The translations under genes and the position numbers were made by a program. Below, piece after piece: positions 32,668-44,950 of a stretch of DNA of 64,000 bases. The stretch is from Hirsutella rhossiliensis (Eukaryota > Ascomycota > Sordariomycetes > Hypocreales > Ophiocordycipitaceae), in NCBI RefSeq assembly GCF_020360975.1, contig NW_025408671.1, positions 5,890,001-5,954,000 on the forward strand, in the 5' to 3' direction. The notes below the pieces were generated by a model, which saw only the letters and a program-made list of their open reading frames with translations, was not told the origin of the DNA and did no database searches. Position 1 is the first letter of the stretch; every line of letters begins with the position of its first letter.

Positions 32668-34619
32668 TAGTTCCTACCCCTTTTTATTAGTATAAAGTAT
32701 AATCTTATAGTCTACCCTTAGCTTATATAAGTTAAGCTTATCTACTTCCTAGGACTTAAATAATAGTAGGAGGTTATAAAAGCGCTCTAGTATCTACTAC
32801 TATAGCTTAGAGGGCGACTTTAGCTTTTTTATTTAAAGGGCCTTATTAATATCCGCTAAGCTAACTATATAGATCGCTATATTAGCCGCTACCTAGCCTT
32901 CCTTTTACTTTACCTATTATATAGTTCTTATAAAGATAGAAGTAAGGACTTTTTAAGCTAAGTATAAAGCTTATATACTTAGTCTAACGCCTATAAAACC
33001 GATATTATAGTAGACCTACTATTATATAGGCCTAAACTATAGCTTCTTTTAGTATAGAACTAAGTATAACTTTATATATAATAACTAAGGTTTCTTAAGG
33101 ATTAAGGGAAACTTTAGTTAAGGGATTATATAAGCTACGATAAGCTTATAGTAACTATCGACCTCTATAGCTAGCTATATAATACCCTTAATTACTATAC
33201 TATCTATTATACTTAAGGCGCCCTTTACTTACCTTAAGGCGATCTTCTTTACTAGTACTTATATCTCTCGCGTAAGCGCCTCGTTAACTATAGTATAGTA
33301 CTAGTAGCCCTTATTTATAAGGGCAGCGATAAGTAAGGAGTTATTAATTATAACCTATATTAAAGTAAGCTCCTTTTTTATATAGGCGGATAATTCCTCC
33401 TTCTCCTTTACTAATACTAGTAATTAAGGCTTTAAAGCCTATCTTTACTCTAGAGCTATTCTTTTTCCTTTAGGCATAAGGGCGTAGAGTCCTCTTTATC
33501 GTTTAAGGTAAGGAGCGGTTCTATCTTCTCCGCTTAAACTACTATAGGCCGTTTAGCTAAAAGGAAGGGGCATTTTAATATAAAGTATATAAACGCGCCG
33601 TAATATAAGTAGCGGCCGTTAGCTTTCTATTTCTTAATTTCCTCGCTCGTTACCTACTTCGCCTACTACTTAGAATATAAGATAGTATAAGGGATATTCG
33701 ATAATAACTTCCTATTATATTTAGCTCGGTCTATATAAGTAGCTAATATTAAGGTATCCTTATTAGTATCGATAGTTAGCTATTCCTTTTATAAAGAGGT
33801 AGTAATCCTATTACTACTATATAGTATACGCTTATAATACTTTTAAAAACACAGCGTTTACTTATAGCCTTATACTACCTTTATTAACCGGCTTATATAC
33901 TTACTATAGTTAGTAGGTATAATTATAAGGATAAGTAGCTCTTATAGAGCTAGCGTAATTAAGTTCTATAGCTATATAAGCTTTATAATATCTTCTTATA
34001 CTATAGTTCTTACTACTTATAAGAGCGTCTCTTTAAATTAAGGAGGAATTTACTAAAGGTTTACCTATCCCTTTACTTAAGGGTCTATAGCCTATCCTAT
34101 GCTTTCTCCCGCTCCTATATATTACCGAACGTATATATAAGGTATTAGAAGAAGTCCTATAGGTCGTATTTACCCTTAGGGCCGCCCTTATCTTAGAATC
34201 CGGAGATCCGCTATATCTAGGGCTCTAATAGTATATAGAGGAGTAAATACTACGCTATATCGCAATAGCTATTTAGGCCCTATTTCTCGTTTATTATAAA
34301 CTTCGTTTATAGCTAGCTAAGGAAGAAGTAAAAGGACTTAGGCTTACTATCTTAAGTCGGCTAAGGAAGTAGCTTCTATATCGGTAGTACTACCGCTATA
34401 ACTAGTATTACGGAGGTCGTAGGGGTTAACGCTAGTCTTATAGATAGCTCCCTTAGTATAGCGAGAACCTTATTCTTCTCGCTAGCCGTCGCGCTTTTAA
34501 TCGCTTCTAAGATAGCTCGATACTTCCTATCTACCTAAGGAGTAGTAAGGTACTCCCTTAAGGAAGTAGTACCCTTTTTAGGGAGATATCTATTAGATCT
34601 ATTAGTTAATAGCTTATAC
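32668..34619 (-). pseudogene. gag: Gypsy-A-2 gag, protease and RT N-terminus
   Basis: Minus strand, downstream of the 5' LTR. The gag region is at about 34560-33640. A zinc-knuckle relic at 33568-33620 reads Y-x2-Y...Y...C, from C-x2-C-x4-H-x4-C. A protease-like L-I-N-x-G block lies near 33300-33340. RT begins near 32900 and runs into the composite insertion (32668/26478). Stops are of RIP type. The primer-binding site should lie just inside 34619 (gtataagc...), but its tRNA is not identified. Confidence 0.68.
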
Positions 34620-34806
34620 TATTATAGAGTAAGTAGAGGCGTATATATAGGTGCCGTTTATAGGATAATATTAATAAGCTATATAGAGCTCTTTTATATT
34701 TAGCTAGCCTATATATATATATATAGGATCCGGCCCTTTATATATAACTTATATAGCTTAAGCTATAGCCTAAGCCTATAACCTATAATAGTTAAAGACT
34801 CTTATA
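34620..34806 (-). repeat. Gypsy-A-2 5' LTR (187 bp)
   Basis: Collinear with 21641-21827; starts (minus strand) tataagagtc and ends tataata. Followed on the + strand by TSD gttaa. Confidence 0.9.
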
Positions 34807-34811
34807 GTTAA

Positions 34812-35750
34812 GGGCGCTATAACTCTAAGTATCTATTTATAAATCGTTAGTAAGAATTATAGAACCTAAGAAAACCCTAAATATTATAATAGGTTATAGG
34901 TTTAGGCTATTAAGCTATTACCTCTACCTATTAAAGGTCTATTACTACCTTATTAATAGATAAAATAAACCTAAGGAACTTAACTAACTATTAATAAAAG
35001 ATATACTTCGATAGTTTTATATAAAGCTCTATAGCCCTTAGCCTTTCTATTACTTATCCTAAGTATTTAGTATATTCTTCTCTTATCTTAGAATATATAA
35101 AGATATAGTTAAGGTAAACTATATAGATTATATCTATAAGCCCCTTAAGCGCTTAATAGATATAGCTTTAAAATATAGCTGGTATATTAGTAAGTTTAAA
35201 GGGTATTACTAAGTATTCGAAATATCTATAACGCGTTTAGAAAGCGGTCTTTTATTTATCTCCTTTCTAAATTTAAATACGTTAATATATATTCTATATA
35301 TTAATCTTAGAAAAATACTTAGCTTCTTAATAGTAGTCGATAATCTCTAAAATAAAAGGTAAAGGGTACTAATTCTTTTATATAACCTATTTAAGTCCTT
35401 AGTAGTCTATATATAGCTATAAGGTACTATATCTTTTTAAAATAAAAAGGATAGGCGCCCTAGCTAGGCTCTTTAACTCCTAGATTATTTTTCTTTTTAT
35501 TACGTCTTAAATCTAGTCGCGTAATACTTAGAGTTCCCTTTATAAAAAAAGGTAAATTAGTTTATAAGGGGGTTCTATATTAAGGATTAAATTAATTAAG
35601 TAATCTATCCCCTTTCTAGCTAGTAATAAGTCGGATTTATTAGCTAAGAAAGTATCTTTAAACTAATAGAAAGTTAAAAGGATTTCGGCCTATTCTTTTT
35701 ATAAAATCCCTTTATCTTTATCTTTATCTAGTAGCGGGATTAGCTTAGGG
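34812..35750 (-). pseudogene. pol: Gypsy-B-1 RT
   Basis: Minus-strand RT. It holds a YIDY block, a YPLPFI block near 35310, KIDI and FEYLVIPFKLTN-like blocks near 35200, and the catalytic box YLDD decayed to Y-L-N-Y at 35105-35116. The frame continues at 21635 after the Gypsy-A-2 insertion. Confidence 0.75.
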
Positions 35751-37560
35751 TTAAGCGCTATTATATATACCCTTAGCTCGTTCTTATATTCTTAAAAGAA
35801 TCTATAGGGATTCTATAAGGTTTCGCTACTTAGTTAATACTTAAACTACTATTATCGTTTCTATAAGATAATATAAATACGTTTATCCTTTAAGGTAGTA
35901 ACTAATAAAAGGATTAGTACTTAATCGTTTAGCGTTAACTTATTAGTATTATTATAAAAATAAGTAATTATCTTTTTAGTACCTTTTATATCTATTATTT
36001 AAAGTAGTACTAACTATACTTTATACTCCCTTACCTTACTATTACTAAGCCCTAATAACTTAAGGTATAATAGCGCTATTTATAGTAATTCCTATTATTA
36101 AGTAAAGTATATATTTATAAGGTTAATAGTACTATAAGTATCTAGGTATATAGGGACTTTAGTAAGGTTTCGCCTTAATATTATCATAGGAGTTTTAAGT
36201 AACTATCTTATAAGTATTAAGTTTACTAAGAGAGAGGCGTTTACCTTAATATCTTACCTTTTCCTTATTTTATAGTATTAAGTTTAAGAGTCTTTACTAA
36301 GGTTTCTACCTTTAAAGAATTAATATATTCTATAAATAGGTATCCTAGCTTATTATATTAAAAATATATAATTCCCGATTAAGTAAAAGATCCTCTTCCT
36401 TAATAACGTCCCTTAGTTTAGCCCTTAATAGGTATATTACTAGCTTACTAGTTATTAGTCGAATTAGTAGTATTTCCTTAATAATTCGGCCTAGCCTATC
36501 GGCCTCTTTAATATCTTCCCCTATATATACTACCTTAAGGTATAGCACTACTTTAATTCCTAGTTCTTTTAAGGGTAAAAGTAGTATTAGTATATCGCTT
36601 CTTATTAGTAATAGTATCTTAATATTATTAAGCGACTTATATAAGCTCTTCCTATTAATAAGTATAAATAGGTATTAAATAAAGGTTAATTTAGTCTTAA
36701 AGTTATAGCTCTAGCTTAGTAAAAAATATAAGAGCACGCGCCTTTTTTAATAGGCGTTTAAAATACCTATTTAAGGAGTTAAGGTATAAGCTAAACTTTA
36801 AGGGGGACTAGCCTTCTCGTTAATAAGCCTCTTTTAATTATATTACTAATAGTATCTCCTTATTTATAATATCCTTAATTAAGATAAGTATCTATTCTTT
36901 AAAGTATACTTAATCTATACTATATTTAGTCTAGTTAATCGGCGTTTATTCTTTAAGGTATTAGCGCTATCTCGCTTTATAATTACTATATATATAATCT
37001 ACTATATAAAGGATCTTTGTTTTATTATAATAAAAACGTCTAAGCGCTACCCTAAAAGTATCTTCTAGGTTATAAGTTTAGTCTAAACGTTTCTATATAT
37101 TAGTAGGTTAAGATAATTAAGCGATATTTTTAATCTTAACCTTACTACCGCGACTACTATCCGATTTAGGGGAGTAGGACCGTCGATACTTTCTTAAATA
37201 AATAGTAATAGCGCCGGTACGTTTAGTAATTTCCTCCTTTAATTATATAACGCGGTCTTATAAGCGTTTTATCTCCTCTAGCTACTTAATACGCGCTTAT
37301 AAAGCTATAAGATTTTCTTTATAGGTCGACGGTCTTATACCTATAAGTAGCGATATCTTTAATATAGTTAGAATATCGTTTATAATAAGGGTTTATTCTA
37401 AGGATATATCTTCCGGTTCTTTATCTCCTAAGTAGATACCTAATATATATAACGAAGAGGCCTTAATATATTAACTACTACGTCGCGCTATAAGAGCGTT
37501 ATATAGTCTTCTTTAAGTAGCTATCTTTATTTAGTAACTAAAAAGGGAAGCTTTAAAAAC
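35750..37560 (-). pseudogene. gag: Gypsy-B-1 gag and protease region
   Basis: Minus strand, between the 5' LTR and RT. A sense fragment of 67 codons at 36345-36548 (MLYLKVVYIGEDIKEADRLG start) is still open. A possible knuckle relic is near 37020-37050 (FYYNKT). The protease box is not clearly recognisable. Extreme RIP. Gag and protease limits cannot be fixed. Confidence 0.5.
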
Positions 37561-37817
37561 TATAAGGGAATATATATTATAGTATAATTAGTTACGTAGT
37601 AGAGATAGCTAAAGGTACTATACTATATATATTATATTCTCCTTATTATAAGACTAAAGCTTACTAAAAGAAGGATTTCTCCTCTTTAATTAAAGTAGCG
37701 AGTAGTCTATAATATATAAGTAAGGTAAGTACGATTCCCTACTAATACCCTACTAATATATTAGTACTATATACCTAAGTACTTTATTAGCTTATACCTC
37801 TTAGTAGCGCTCTTATA
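37561..37817 (-). repeat. Gypsy-B-1 5' LTR (257 bp)
   Basis: Collinear with 10315-10571; followed by TSD actac (37818-37822). Confidence 0.88.
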
Positions 37818-37822
37818 ACTAC

Positions 37823-39091
37823 CTTAATAAGAATCTATAAAAGGGATATATATAAATATTAATATCTAAAGTAAGCTATCTAGTTATATTTATTTTAAAG
37901 AAAAATAGTAAGCTATAACTAGTTATTAACTATAGACGCTTAAACGATATTATAAAAAAGGACCGAATACTATTACCGCTTATATTAGAACTATAAGATT
38001 AATTATATAGTAAAAATAGTTTATAGCCCTTAATCTTAAAAGCGCCTATAACTTAATATATATAAAAAAGGGATATAAAGGGATAATAGCCTTTAGATTA
38101 AAATTAAGACTATTTAAGTATCTAGTAATATTATTTAAACTTATAAATATACTAGCTACCTTTTAATAAATAATTAATAATATCCTATATAAATACTTAG
38201 ATATCTTTATAGTAGTATACTTAAATAAGATCCTAATTGTCTTAGATACCTTAAAAGAATATAAGGAATATATCTATAAGGTACTCTACGTACTTTAAAA
38301 TATAAAGTTACTAGTTAAACTAAAGAAAAGTAAGTTCTATATATAAAAAGTAGACTTTCTTAAATATACGATCTTACTAAGAGAGATATAAATATAATAA
38401 GATAAGATTAACTTAGTTAAAGAATAGCTAATACTAAAGAATATTAAGAATATATAAAGTTTCCTAGGATTTATAAATTACTACTAACGATTTATTAAAG
38501 ATTTTAAAAAGATTATAGTACTACTATATAACTTAATAAAAAAGGAAAAAGAATTTATATAGGACGATAAAGCTAATAACGCTTTTAAATATATTAAGAC
38601 TATAATTATATAAGAACTAGTCTTAACTACCTTTAATCTAAAATAATAAATCGAACTTAAAACTAATATATTAGACTTTACTTTAAGAGTATAAATTAAA
38701 TAAAAGGATAATAAAGAAAGACTATAACTAATTATATTTTACTTAAAAAAGCTATATAGCGTAGAACTTAATTACTTTATCTATAATAAAGAATTCCTTA
38801 TAATTATTTAAGCTTTTAAGGAATTTTAATACTACTTTCTTAAAAGTAAGTATAAAGTTAAGGTCTATATAGATTATAAGAATATCTTATACTTTATAAT
38901 AATATAATAGTTAAATAAACTATAGATTTAATAGGCTAAATATTTATTAGAATTTAATTATAAAATAATCTATAGAAAAGGAATAGAAAACGGTCGAGCT
39001 AATACCCTTACTTAATAAAGTAACTATAATATAAAAGTACTTATAGCGAAAGAATAGCTCTTAGAAATTAATAAAAATAGAAACTACTAGC
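37823..39091 (+). pseudogene. pol: Gypsy-C RT and RNase H
   Basis: + frame with LVINYRRLND (D decayed to N), a LFKYLVILFKL block near 38115-38145, and the catalytic box decayed to Y-L-N-K at 38218-38229. NYYQRFIKDF near 38475 and an RNase H domain with IDYKNILY near 38870 follow, then the KIIYRKGIENGRAN segment. Trp and Gln are TAA/TAG. It continues the frame that stops at 10314. Confidence 0.8.
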
Positions 39092-39268
39092 TATAAGGGC
39101 TTTTGCCTTATATAGGCCTAGACTAGGGTCTAGGCTAAGTCTATATATAAGCGGCCTCCGCGCTTATATAAGCTAGGCCTATACTTCTCTTCCTTTTCCC
39201 TTTTATAGATTATTAACCTTCTTTTAATAGACCGTACTTAAGCCTATGCCTTTACCTCCTCTATAATA
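39092..39268 (+). repeat. X-2 5' LTR
   Basis: 177 bp, tataagggct to tataata; pairs with 40791-40967. Confidence 0.88.
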
Positions 39269-39929
39269 GTATAATCTACCTTTTATTTTACCCTCTCTAT
39301 ATCCCTATATATAAAATAGCTATTTTTTTTAGCTGCCTTTAAAGCTAACGTTTAATTACCTAGTTTAGTTAAACCGCCCGCGCTAGTATATATATACGCG
39401 AAATATCTATACTCTTATAGTTATAAAATTAAAGCGAACGTAATACTTAGTTCGCCTAGGCAATTAAGAGCCTCTGATAATAGTAGGGCTCTATATAACT
39501 AAGAGCGGTACTACCGTACCTTAGTAAGTTCGACGGCTCTTTTATAGAGCTCGAGCTATAGCTACTTTATATAGAAGCGAAGCTTTATACTAATAGCGCT
39601 ATAATAAGGGATATCTATAGCTAATTTAACTATCTTTATACGAGCCTATCCCTACGCCTATAAAGGTATCTATTACTATTTACGCGTACTAGTATAAATA
39701 AACTAGCCGACCTCCTTATAAAGCTTTATACTAATTATAGTAAACCTAACGTAGCTAAGTTAGTAGGCTAAGAGCTTATAATACTTTATTAAAAGTAAAG
39801 TAAAGCTATTCCGGCCTACCTTATATAGTTTAAAGAGGTACTTTATTAAGTAAATATATATAGCTAGCCTAACGTAGTAAAGTATAATTACTTTATTATA
39901 AGCTTAAATATAGATTAGCGTACCTATTT

Positions 39930-40790
39930 AAGTAAAAGGTCTATACTACTAAATATATATACCGATCTTATCCGCCTTCTTTATAAGCTTAGTAGTAATA
40001 AGTTTCCTTTTTCGTCTTCTTCTATAATATAAGAAGAGGATAACGCTAGTAATACTATAGATATCTCTATCTCTGCCTTAAGGACTAAGGATAAAAAGAG
40101 GTAGCGATAGGAGGGTCGCTATATAAGCTATAGTAGTAAATCCTATTAGTTTTTAAAGTGCCCGCGCTAAGAAGTGCGGGTAAACGTACTCTAAGTAGTA
40201 AAGGGGTATACGCGCTAAGACGGAAAGGAGGTTAGGTTCGACGATAGCGACTCTAGTAATAAGTAATTTTAGTAACGCCTCTATAGGCTTCGTCGGCGTT
40301 CCCTTATATATAGTAGTAGCTACTATATAGACGGAACGTATACCTATAGCGATTAAAAGGGCGGCTAAGAGGTAGGAAGGCTACTAATATAATATAACTA
40401 TAGCGAAAGGGAGTACCTATATAGCCCTATATAGGAGGGAGCGGAGCCTTATATACCGGAGTACTATCCCTTATATTATAGTACTAAGAGCTATTACTAT
40501 ACGCCGATATAAGGGGGGCGGGATACTATAAGCTTATTAAAGCTAGCTATACGCTATTCTATATATCTTTACTCCTTAGTAATAAGTACTAAAGCCCGAT
40601 TTTTAAGGCGCGGCCCCTACTAATAATATAGTCTATTTAAGAAGCTTACTTAGGAGGGTATTATATATTATTTACTAACGTTTTTTCCGCGACTAGGCGT
40701 ATATAGTCTATATAAAGGTTCCGTCCCCTTAAGCGCGGTATTAGGTATTATTTAAAGGCGCGCCTCTTTAAAAGCTAGGTAGGGGTATAA
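39930..40790 (+). pseudogene. X-2 ORF remnant (unknown)
   Basis: Same frame as the X-1 ORF: EDNASNTIDISISALRT from about 40032, then a conserved YIDGTYTYSD-like stretch near 40330. The end has the same frame change as X-1. No domain recognised. A polypurine tract (gtagggg) lies just before the 3' LTR. Confidence 0.45.
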
Positions 40791-40967
40791 TATAAAGGCT
40801 TTTGCCCTATATAAGCCTAGACTAGGGTCTAGGCTAAGTCTATATATAAGCGGCCTCCGCGCTTATATAGGCTAGGCCTATACTTTTCTTCCTTTTCCCT
40901 TTTATAGATTATTAACCTTCTTTAAATAAACCGTACCTAAGCCTATACCTTTACCTCCTCTATAATA
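40791..40967 (+). repeat. X-2 3' LTR
   Basis: 177 bp, collinear with 39092-39268, followed by TSD ctagt. Confidence 0.88.
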
Positions 40968-40972
40968 CTAGT

Positions 40973-42395
40973 AACGATAGCTAAATATAATATTTAAAGT
41001 ATAACCTAATAACTTAATATACTAAAAGATCCTAAAATAGATAAAAGAATATAAAGTACTAAAGGGATATAATATAGAATATTCGGAAGTTTTAATATAT
41101 AAGAATAAAATCTAGATACTACTAGCGTTATAAAATAAAGTTATATAAGATATATATAAATATCTAATATATAGATACTAAGGAATCTAAAGAATAATAA
41201 AATAGATTAAATAATAATATAACTTTTTATAGCTTAAGGAAGTAGTATAATAAGTTATTAAAAAATATAAACTTTATATATAAAGTAAAGCTAAACGATA
41301 TAAGCTATATAGAGAATTATAACTACTATTAGTACTAGAGAAACTATAGGATTTAATAGCTTTTAATTATATTATAAAGCTATTACCGTTAAAAGAACTT
41401 ATAACTAACGTTAAGTACGATAATATATTTATTATTACCGACCGATTAATAAAGTATAGATACTTCTTACTATATAAAGAAGTAAGTAATATAAAAGAGC
41501 TAGTATATATATTCCTATAAATAATTATTAGTAATTATAAAATACTAAATAAGATTATTTTTAATAAAGGAAGTATATTTATAGCTAAGTTTTAGTAAGC
41601 TCTTATAGTATAATTAAGGACGAAATATAAGCTTAGTATAGCTTATTACCTATAAATAGATAGATAAATAAAACGATTTAATTAAACGCTTAAATAATAT
41701 TTATAATACTATATTAATTATAAATAAAATAATTAAGTTAAATAGCTATTAATAGTATAACTAGCTTATAATAGCTTAGTTATAAAAATAACTAAGCTCT
41801 TACTAGTATACGTTAATTATAAATATAACCTAGAAGTATTTAAGGTTACTTAATAAAGACTATAAGTAAAACGAGCGATACTATAAGTAAATTAGCTATA
41901 AAAATTATATAAATAGATATAATAATAACTTTAATTTATTAGAGAATAGATATCTACTTACTATAATTAGAAAAGATTATAGGGACTAATCTTTTAAGAG
42001 GGAGATATAGTCTACCTTATATAACGAAATATTAAAATAAAACAACTAAGTAATAAATTAGATTCTAAGAAACTTAAACTATTTAAGGTTAAGAAAACTA
42101 GTTTAAACGTTAACTATAAACTTATACTATTAATAATAATATAGATATACCTAATATTTTATATCTTATTATTAAAACTAGTACTATAAAAAGTAAAACT
42201 ATAGTAAAAAAATTAAAGTTAATAATAATTAAGAATATAAAATAAAGTAAATACTAAATATAAGAAAATAAGGTTAGTAGTAAGAATACCTTATTAAATA
42301 AAAAGGATATAAACTAAAGGAAAATACTTAGGAGCTACTTAAGTATTTAACTTACTATAGTTCTTTACTTTAATAGTTCTACTAAGTAAACCCTT
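40973..42395 (+). pseudogene. pol: Gypsy-C integrase and chromodomain
   Basis: The integrase zinc and core regions are readable in fragments across 41180-41960. A chromodomain lies at 42233-42385: EYKIKQIL, then YLIK-x-KGY with the Trp codon as TAA, then KENT-x-E-L-L-K-Y-L, the chromovirus pattern. Frameshifts are present. Confidence 0.68.
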
Positions 42396-43115
42396 ACTTA
42401 GAAATATAAGGTTACTAAGAATAGTATCTTAGTTTAATACGTCTAAGGTATTAAACGATTAAACCTTACTAATAGTAATAGTTTCCTTATTTAATAAATA
42501 AACTAATTCGTCTTAAAGAAAACGTATTATACTATCTTCTTTATTAATAGCTTATATACCCCGCTAAAATAACTTACTACCTTAGTCCTTTAAGAAACGC
42601 TTTTATTTCCTAATCTAAGCTAAGTAAGCTATTACTTCCTTTAATACTTCTTTTACTTTTTATTCGTCTAAATTAATCTTTTACTATTAATTTATAATAT
42701 AACGAACTAAAAAAAAGGAATATTAGCGAAAAGAATAATAAGAAAGGAAAGGGATAAAATAAATAAGTAGACGCTATATTATAACTATTATAAAAACAGC
42801 CTATAAAGGTATATTTAAAATACTAATTAAAACGCTCGCCGACCTTATAAGTTAGGCCTAACCGAAAATAATAAGAGTAAAGTATAATTCTAATACTATA
42901 GATCTTAGTCTAAGACGCTAGCTTTAATTATTAACGCAATTTATTAGAATTATAAGAATAGGATTTTTAAATATAACTAGATATACTATTAGTAGTATAT
43001 CCTAAAAGGATAAAAGAACGAGGAATAATATACTTATATATAACGTAATAAGGGTATATTTATATATAGCGGCTAAGGTAGTAGGTCTTAAGGGTAAGAA
43101 TAAAAGGAGGGGAGG
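42396..43115 (+). other. Gypsy-C 3' untranslated region
   Basis: No supported gene. RIP-decayed AT-rich sequence, ending in a purine tract (taaaaggaggggagg, 43101-43115). Confidence 0.4.
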
Positions 43116-43440
43116 TATCCTATTACGACTATAGTTTAGTAAACTATAGGGACTAGTATATATTATAAGGGTATATAACGTAGGGAGTAAGGAATATTAA
43201 ATAGACCGATAGGCTAATTAAGTTTAATATAATAGGTTATTTTAGCGCTTTAACGCTCTATAGCTAGGATTATAGGATCGCTCTAGCGCTTTAGTACTCC
43301 TAAGCTATAGGATTACTTAGTACTCTCGGCGATCTAAGGAAGCTCTTAAGGTATATAAGGAAGGAATAGAATACTCCTTTAAATAAATAGCTTAATAGCT
43401 TTTAATATTATAATTATTATAATCTTTATTATAATCTTAT
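43116..43440 (+). repeat. Probable Gypsy-C 3' LTR
   Basis: Starts tatcctattacg (decayed TGTCC) right after the purine tract. Contains a perfect 10-bp palindrome arm pair (43129-43149) and a tatataa box near 43174. No second copy is in the window, so the right end is a guess set by the Copia-D junction. Confidence 0.4.
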
Positions 43441-43916
43441 TCTTATAAAGAGAGATATAAAGAGTATATAAAAATATATAAAGGTAAAATTAAAAGTAAA
43501 GGGTTAGATAAGTAGGGTAGAGAGATTTAATTATTATAGGGGCAGTAATAAAGGTAAGGGAGTAATTATTATATTGCCTTAATTATCTTTTTTTCCTTTA
43601 TCTAACGCCCTTCTTTATACCCGTCTAGTATCTTAATTAATAGAGAATATCCTACTTAAAGAAGCTATTAATATCCTTATAACTACTAAGCTTTTTATTA
43701 GTTTTTCCCTTCCTTTCTAGCTATTACTAGTATATCCGTCTTATCTCTCGCTACCTTTATAGGAAGCTATCGCTACTTTTACTTCCCCTCTTACCCCTAC
43801 CCTCTTCTCTATACCTCTTTTTAGCTCCTTCTTTAAAACATTTTTTTTAGCTTCCTAGGTCCCTTATACTAAGGGATATCTTTAAGAACTACGAAATTAA
43901 GCTACGCTTCGCAATA
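43441..43916 (-). repeat. Copia-D 3' LTR
   Basis: 476 bp; reverse complement starts tattgcgaagcg and ends ctttataaga. The polypurine tract (ccccctt on +) follows at 43919-43925. Confidence 0.88.
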
Positions 43917-44652
43917 TACCCCCTTAGCTATAGCCTGCCCTTATAGTAAGGGCATAGCTAATATAGCTTTAGGCTAGTAAGCGTATAAAGGAGGTCTTAG
44001 TCTATACTTATCCCTTACTTAAGAAATCTAGGTTTTAGCCCTAGGCTTATTTAGACCTACTTTAAGAAAAAGGGGCCTAAGGAGGATATTAAGTCTTATA
44101 AGAAAGGGGGGCTTCTTTAAGGATAAGTCCTTAAAAAGAGGCCTTTAAGAAGAATAAGTCTTAATTAAGCTAAGGGCCCTCCTTTAAGATAAGTCCTAAT
44201 TCCTCTCTTTAGCTATAGACGTCTTATTCCTCCTATATACTATTAGCTTCTCTTATAGACTCTTAAGGCGGGCTTTTAAGGATAGCTTCTCTTAAACGTC
44301 TTCTAGCTTAATTTACTATAAAAGGATAGCTAGCTTCTACTTTAGTAAGGGCTTTATAAGACTATTAGCTTTTATTAATACTATTAAAACCTAATAAATA
44401 AAAATAAGTCCCTTTTAGACCTCTTAGCGTATTTAATACTAATAGATATTAATATACTATAGCTAGGTTAATAGCTTACTATTTTCCTTTATAAGAATCT
44501 ATATAGTCTATATATTATTATATTTTATAGCTAATAGGGTCGGAATTTATAATCGTAAAGATATTAATAGCTAGCTAAGGAAAATCGCGTTTTTAACGCT
44601 TTAAAAAGAGCTAGTAGCTCTACCTCTATACTTAAAGTAGTAATAGTAGCTT

Positions 44653-44726
44653 TATCGCGTATACTATATACATTAATTAACGCTATCGCTTATATTTAAT
44701 AAGCGGCTATATCTTTTTTCGTAATA
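44653..44726 (+). repeat. TRIM-74 5' LTR
   Basis: 74 bp, tatcgcgtatac to tcgtaata; pairs with 44951-45024. Confidence 0.9.
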
Positions 44727-44759
44727 GTTATAAGCCTAGGTAGAGGGGTTACCCCTCTA
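44727..44759 (+). promoter_or_regulatory. TRIM-74 primer-binding site and hairpin
   Basis: gttataagcctagg corresponds to gttatgagcccggg of the Copia with RIP changes. tagaggggt / acccctcta (44741-44749 / 44751-44759) can form a 9-bp hairpin, followed by ggaacttcc. Confidence 0.7.
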
Positions 44760-44950
44760 GGAACTTCCTAGAAACTATATATATACTTCTAGCTAGCCTA
44801 GCGCGTATTACCTAAAGGCCTATAGTTTAAGTCCCGCTAGCGTAGTTAAGCGCGGTTTTAGTATAGGGCCTACCTATATAAAAATTCCCGCTATAGTCTA
44901 AGATATCTAGGTATCCTAGGATAAATTAACCTTATATCCTTAAGGGGGCG

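Larger units (their letters stand above)
21641..34806 (-). mobile_element. Gypsy-A copy 2, complete element on the minus strand
   Basis: 187-bp LTRs at both ends and TSD gttag (21636-21640) / gttaa (34807-34811), differing by one G-to-A change. The empty site is preserved in Gypsy-B-2 (58488-58492). Without the composite insertion the element is about 6.98 kb: 5' LTR, gag with zinc knuckle, protease, RT, RNase H, integrase, chromodomain, ORF3, purine tracts, 3' LTR. Confidence 0.9.
10315..37817 (-). mobile_element. Gypsy-B copy 1, chromovirus on the minus strand, with nested insertions
   Basis: 257-bp LTRs at both ends and TSD actac at 10310-10314 and 37818-37822. After removal of Copia-A and Gypsy-A-2 with their duplications, about 8.47 kb remain. 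This is long for a fungal chromovirus; the excess is the opposite-strand block 10572-13190. Order on the minus strand: 5' LTR, gag, RT, RNase H, integrase, chromodomain, opposite-strand ORFs, polypurine tract, 3' LTR. Gypsy-B-2 at 50101-62059 is a second copy. Confidence 0.85.
39092..40967 (+). mobile_element. X-2, non-autonomous LTR retrotransposon (1876 bp)
   Basis: TSD ctagc (39087-39091) / ctagt (40968-40972). Two 177-bp LTRs. Collinear with X-1 except for about 170 bp at 39757-39925 that X-1 lacks. It sits between RNase H and integrase of Gypsy-C. RIP is somewhat lighter than in its host. Confidence 0.85.
5338..43440 (+). mobile_element. Gypsy-C chromovirus, split by three insertions; 5' end missing
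   Basis: This is the oldest and most decayed element. Segments 5338-6710, 8420-10314, 37818-39091 and 40968-43440 join, after removal of X-1, Gypsy-B-1 and X-2 with one TSD copy each, into about 7.0 kb of collinear gag, protease, RT, RNase H, integrase, chromodomain and a probable 3' LTR. The RT frame breaks at 10314 and resumes at 37823, which confirms that the pieces are one element. The 5' LTR and gag start are absent because Copia-E joins at 5337. Confidence 0.8.
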
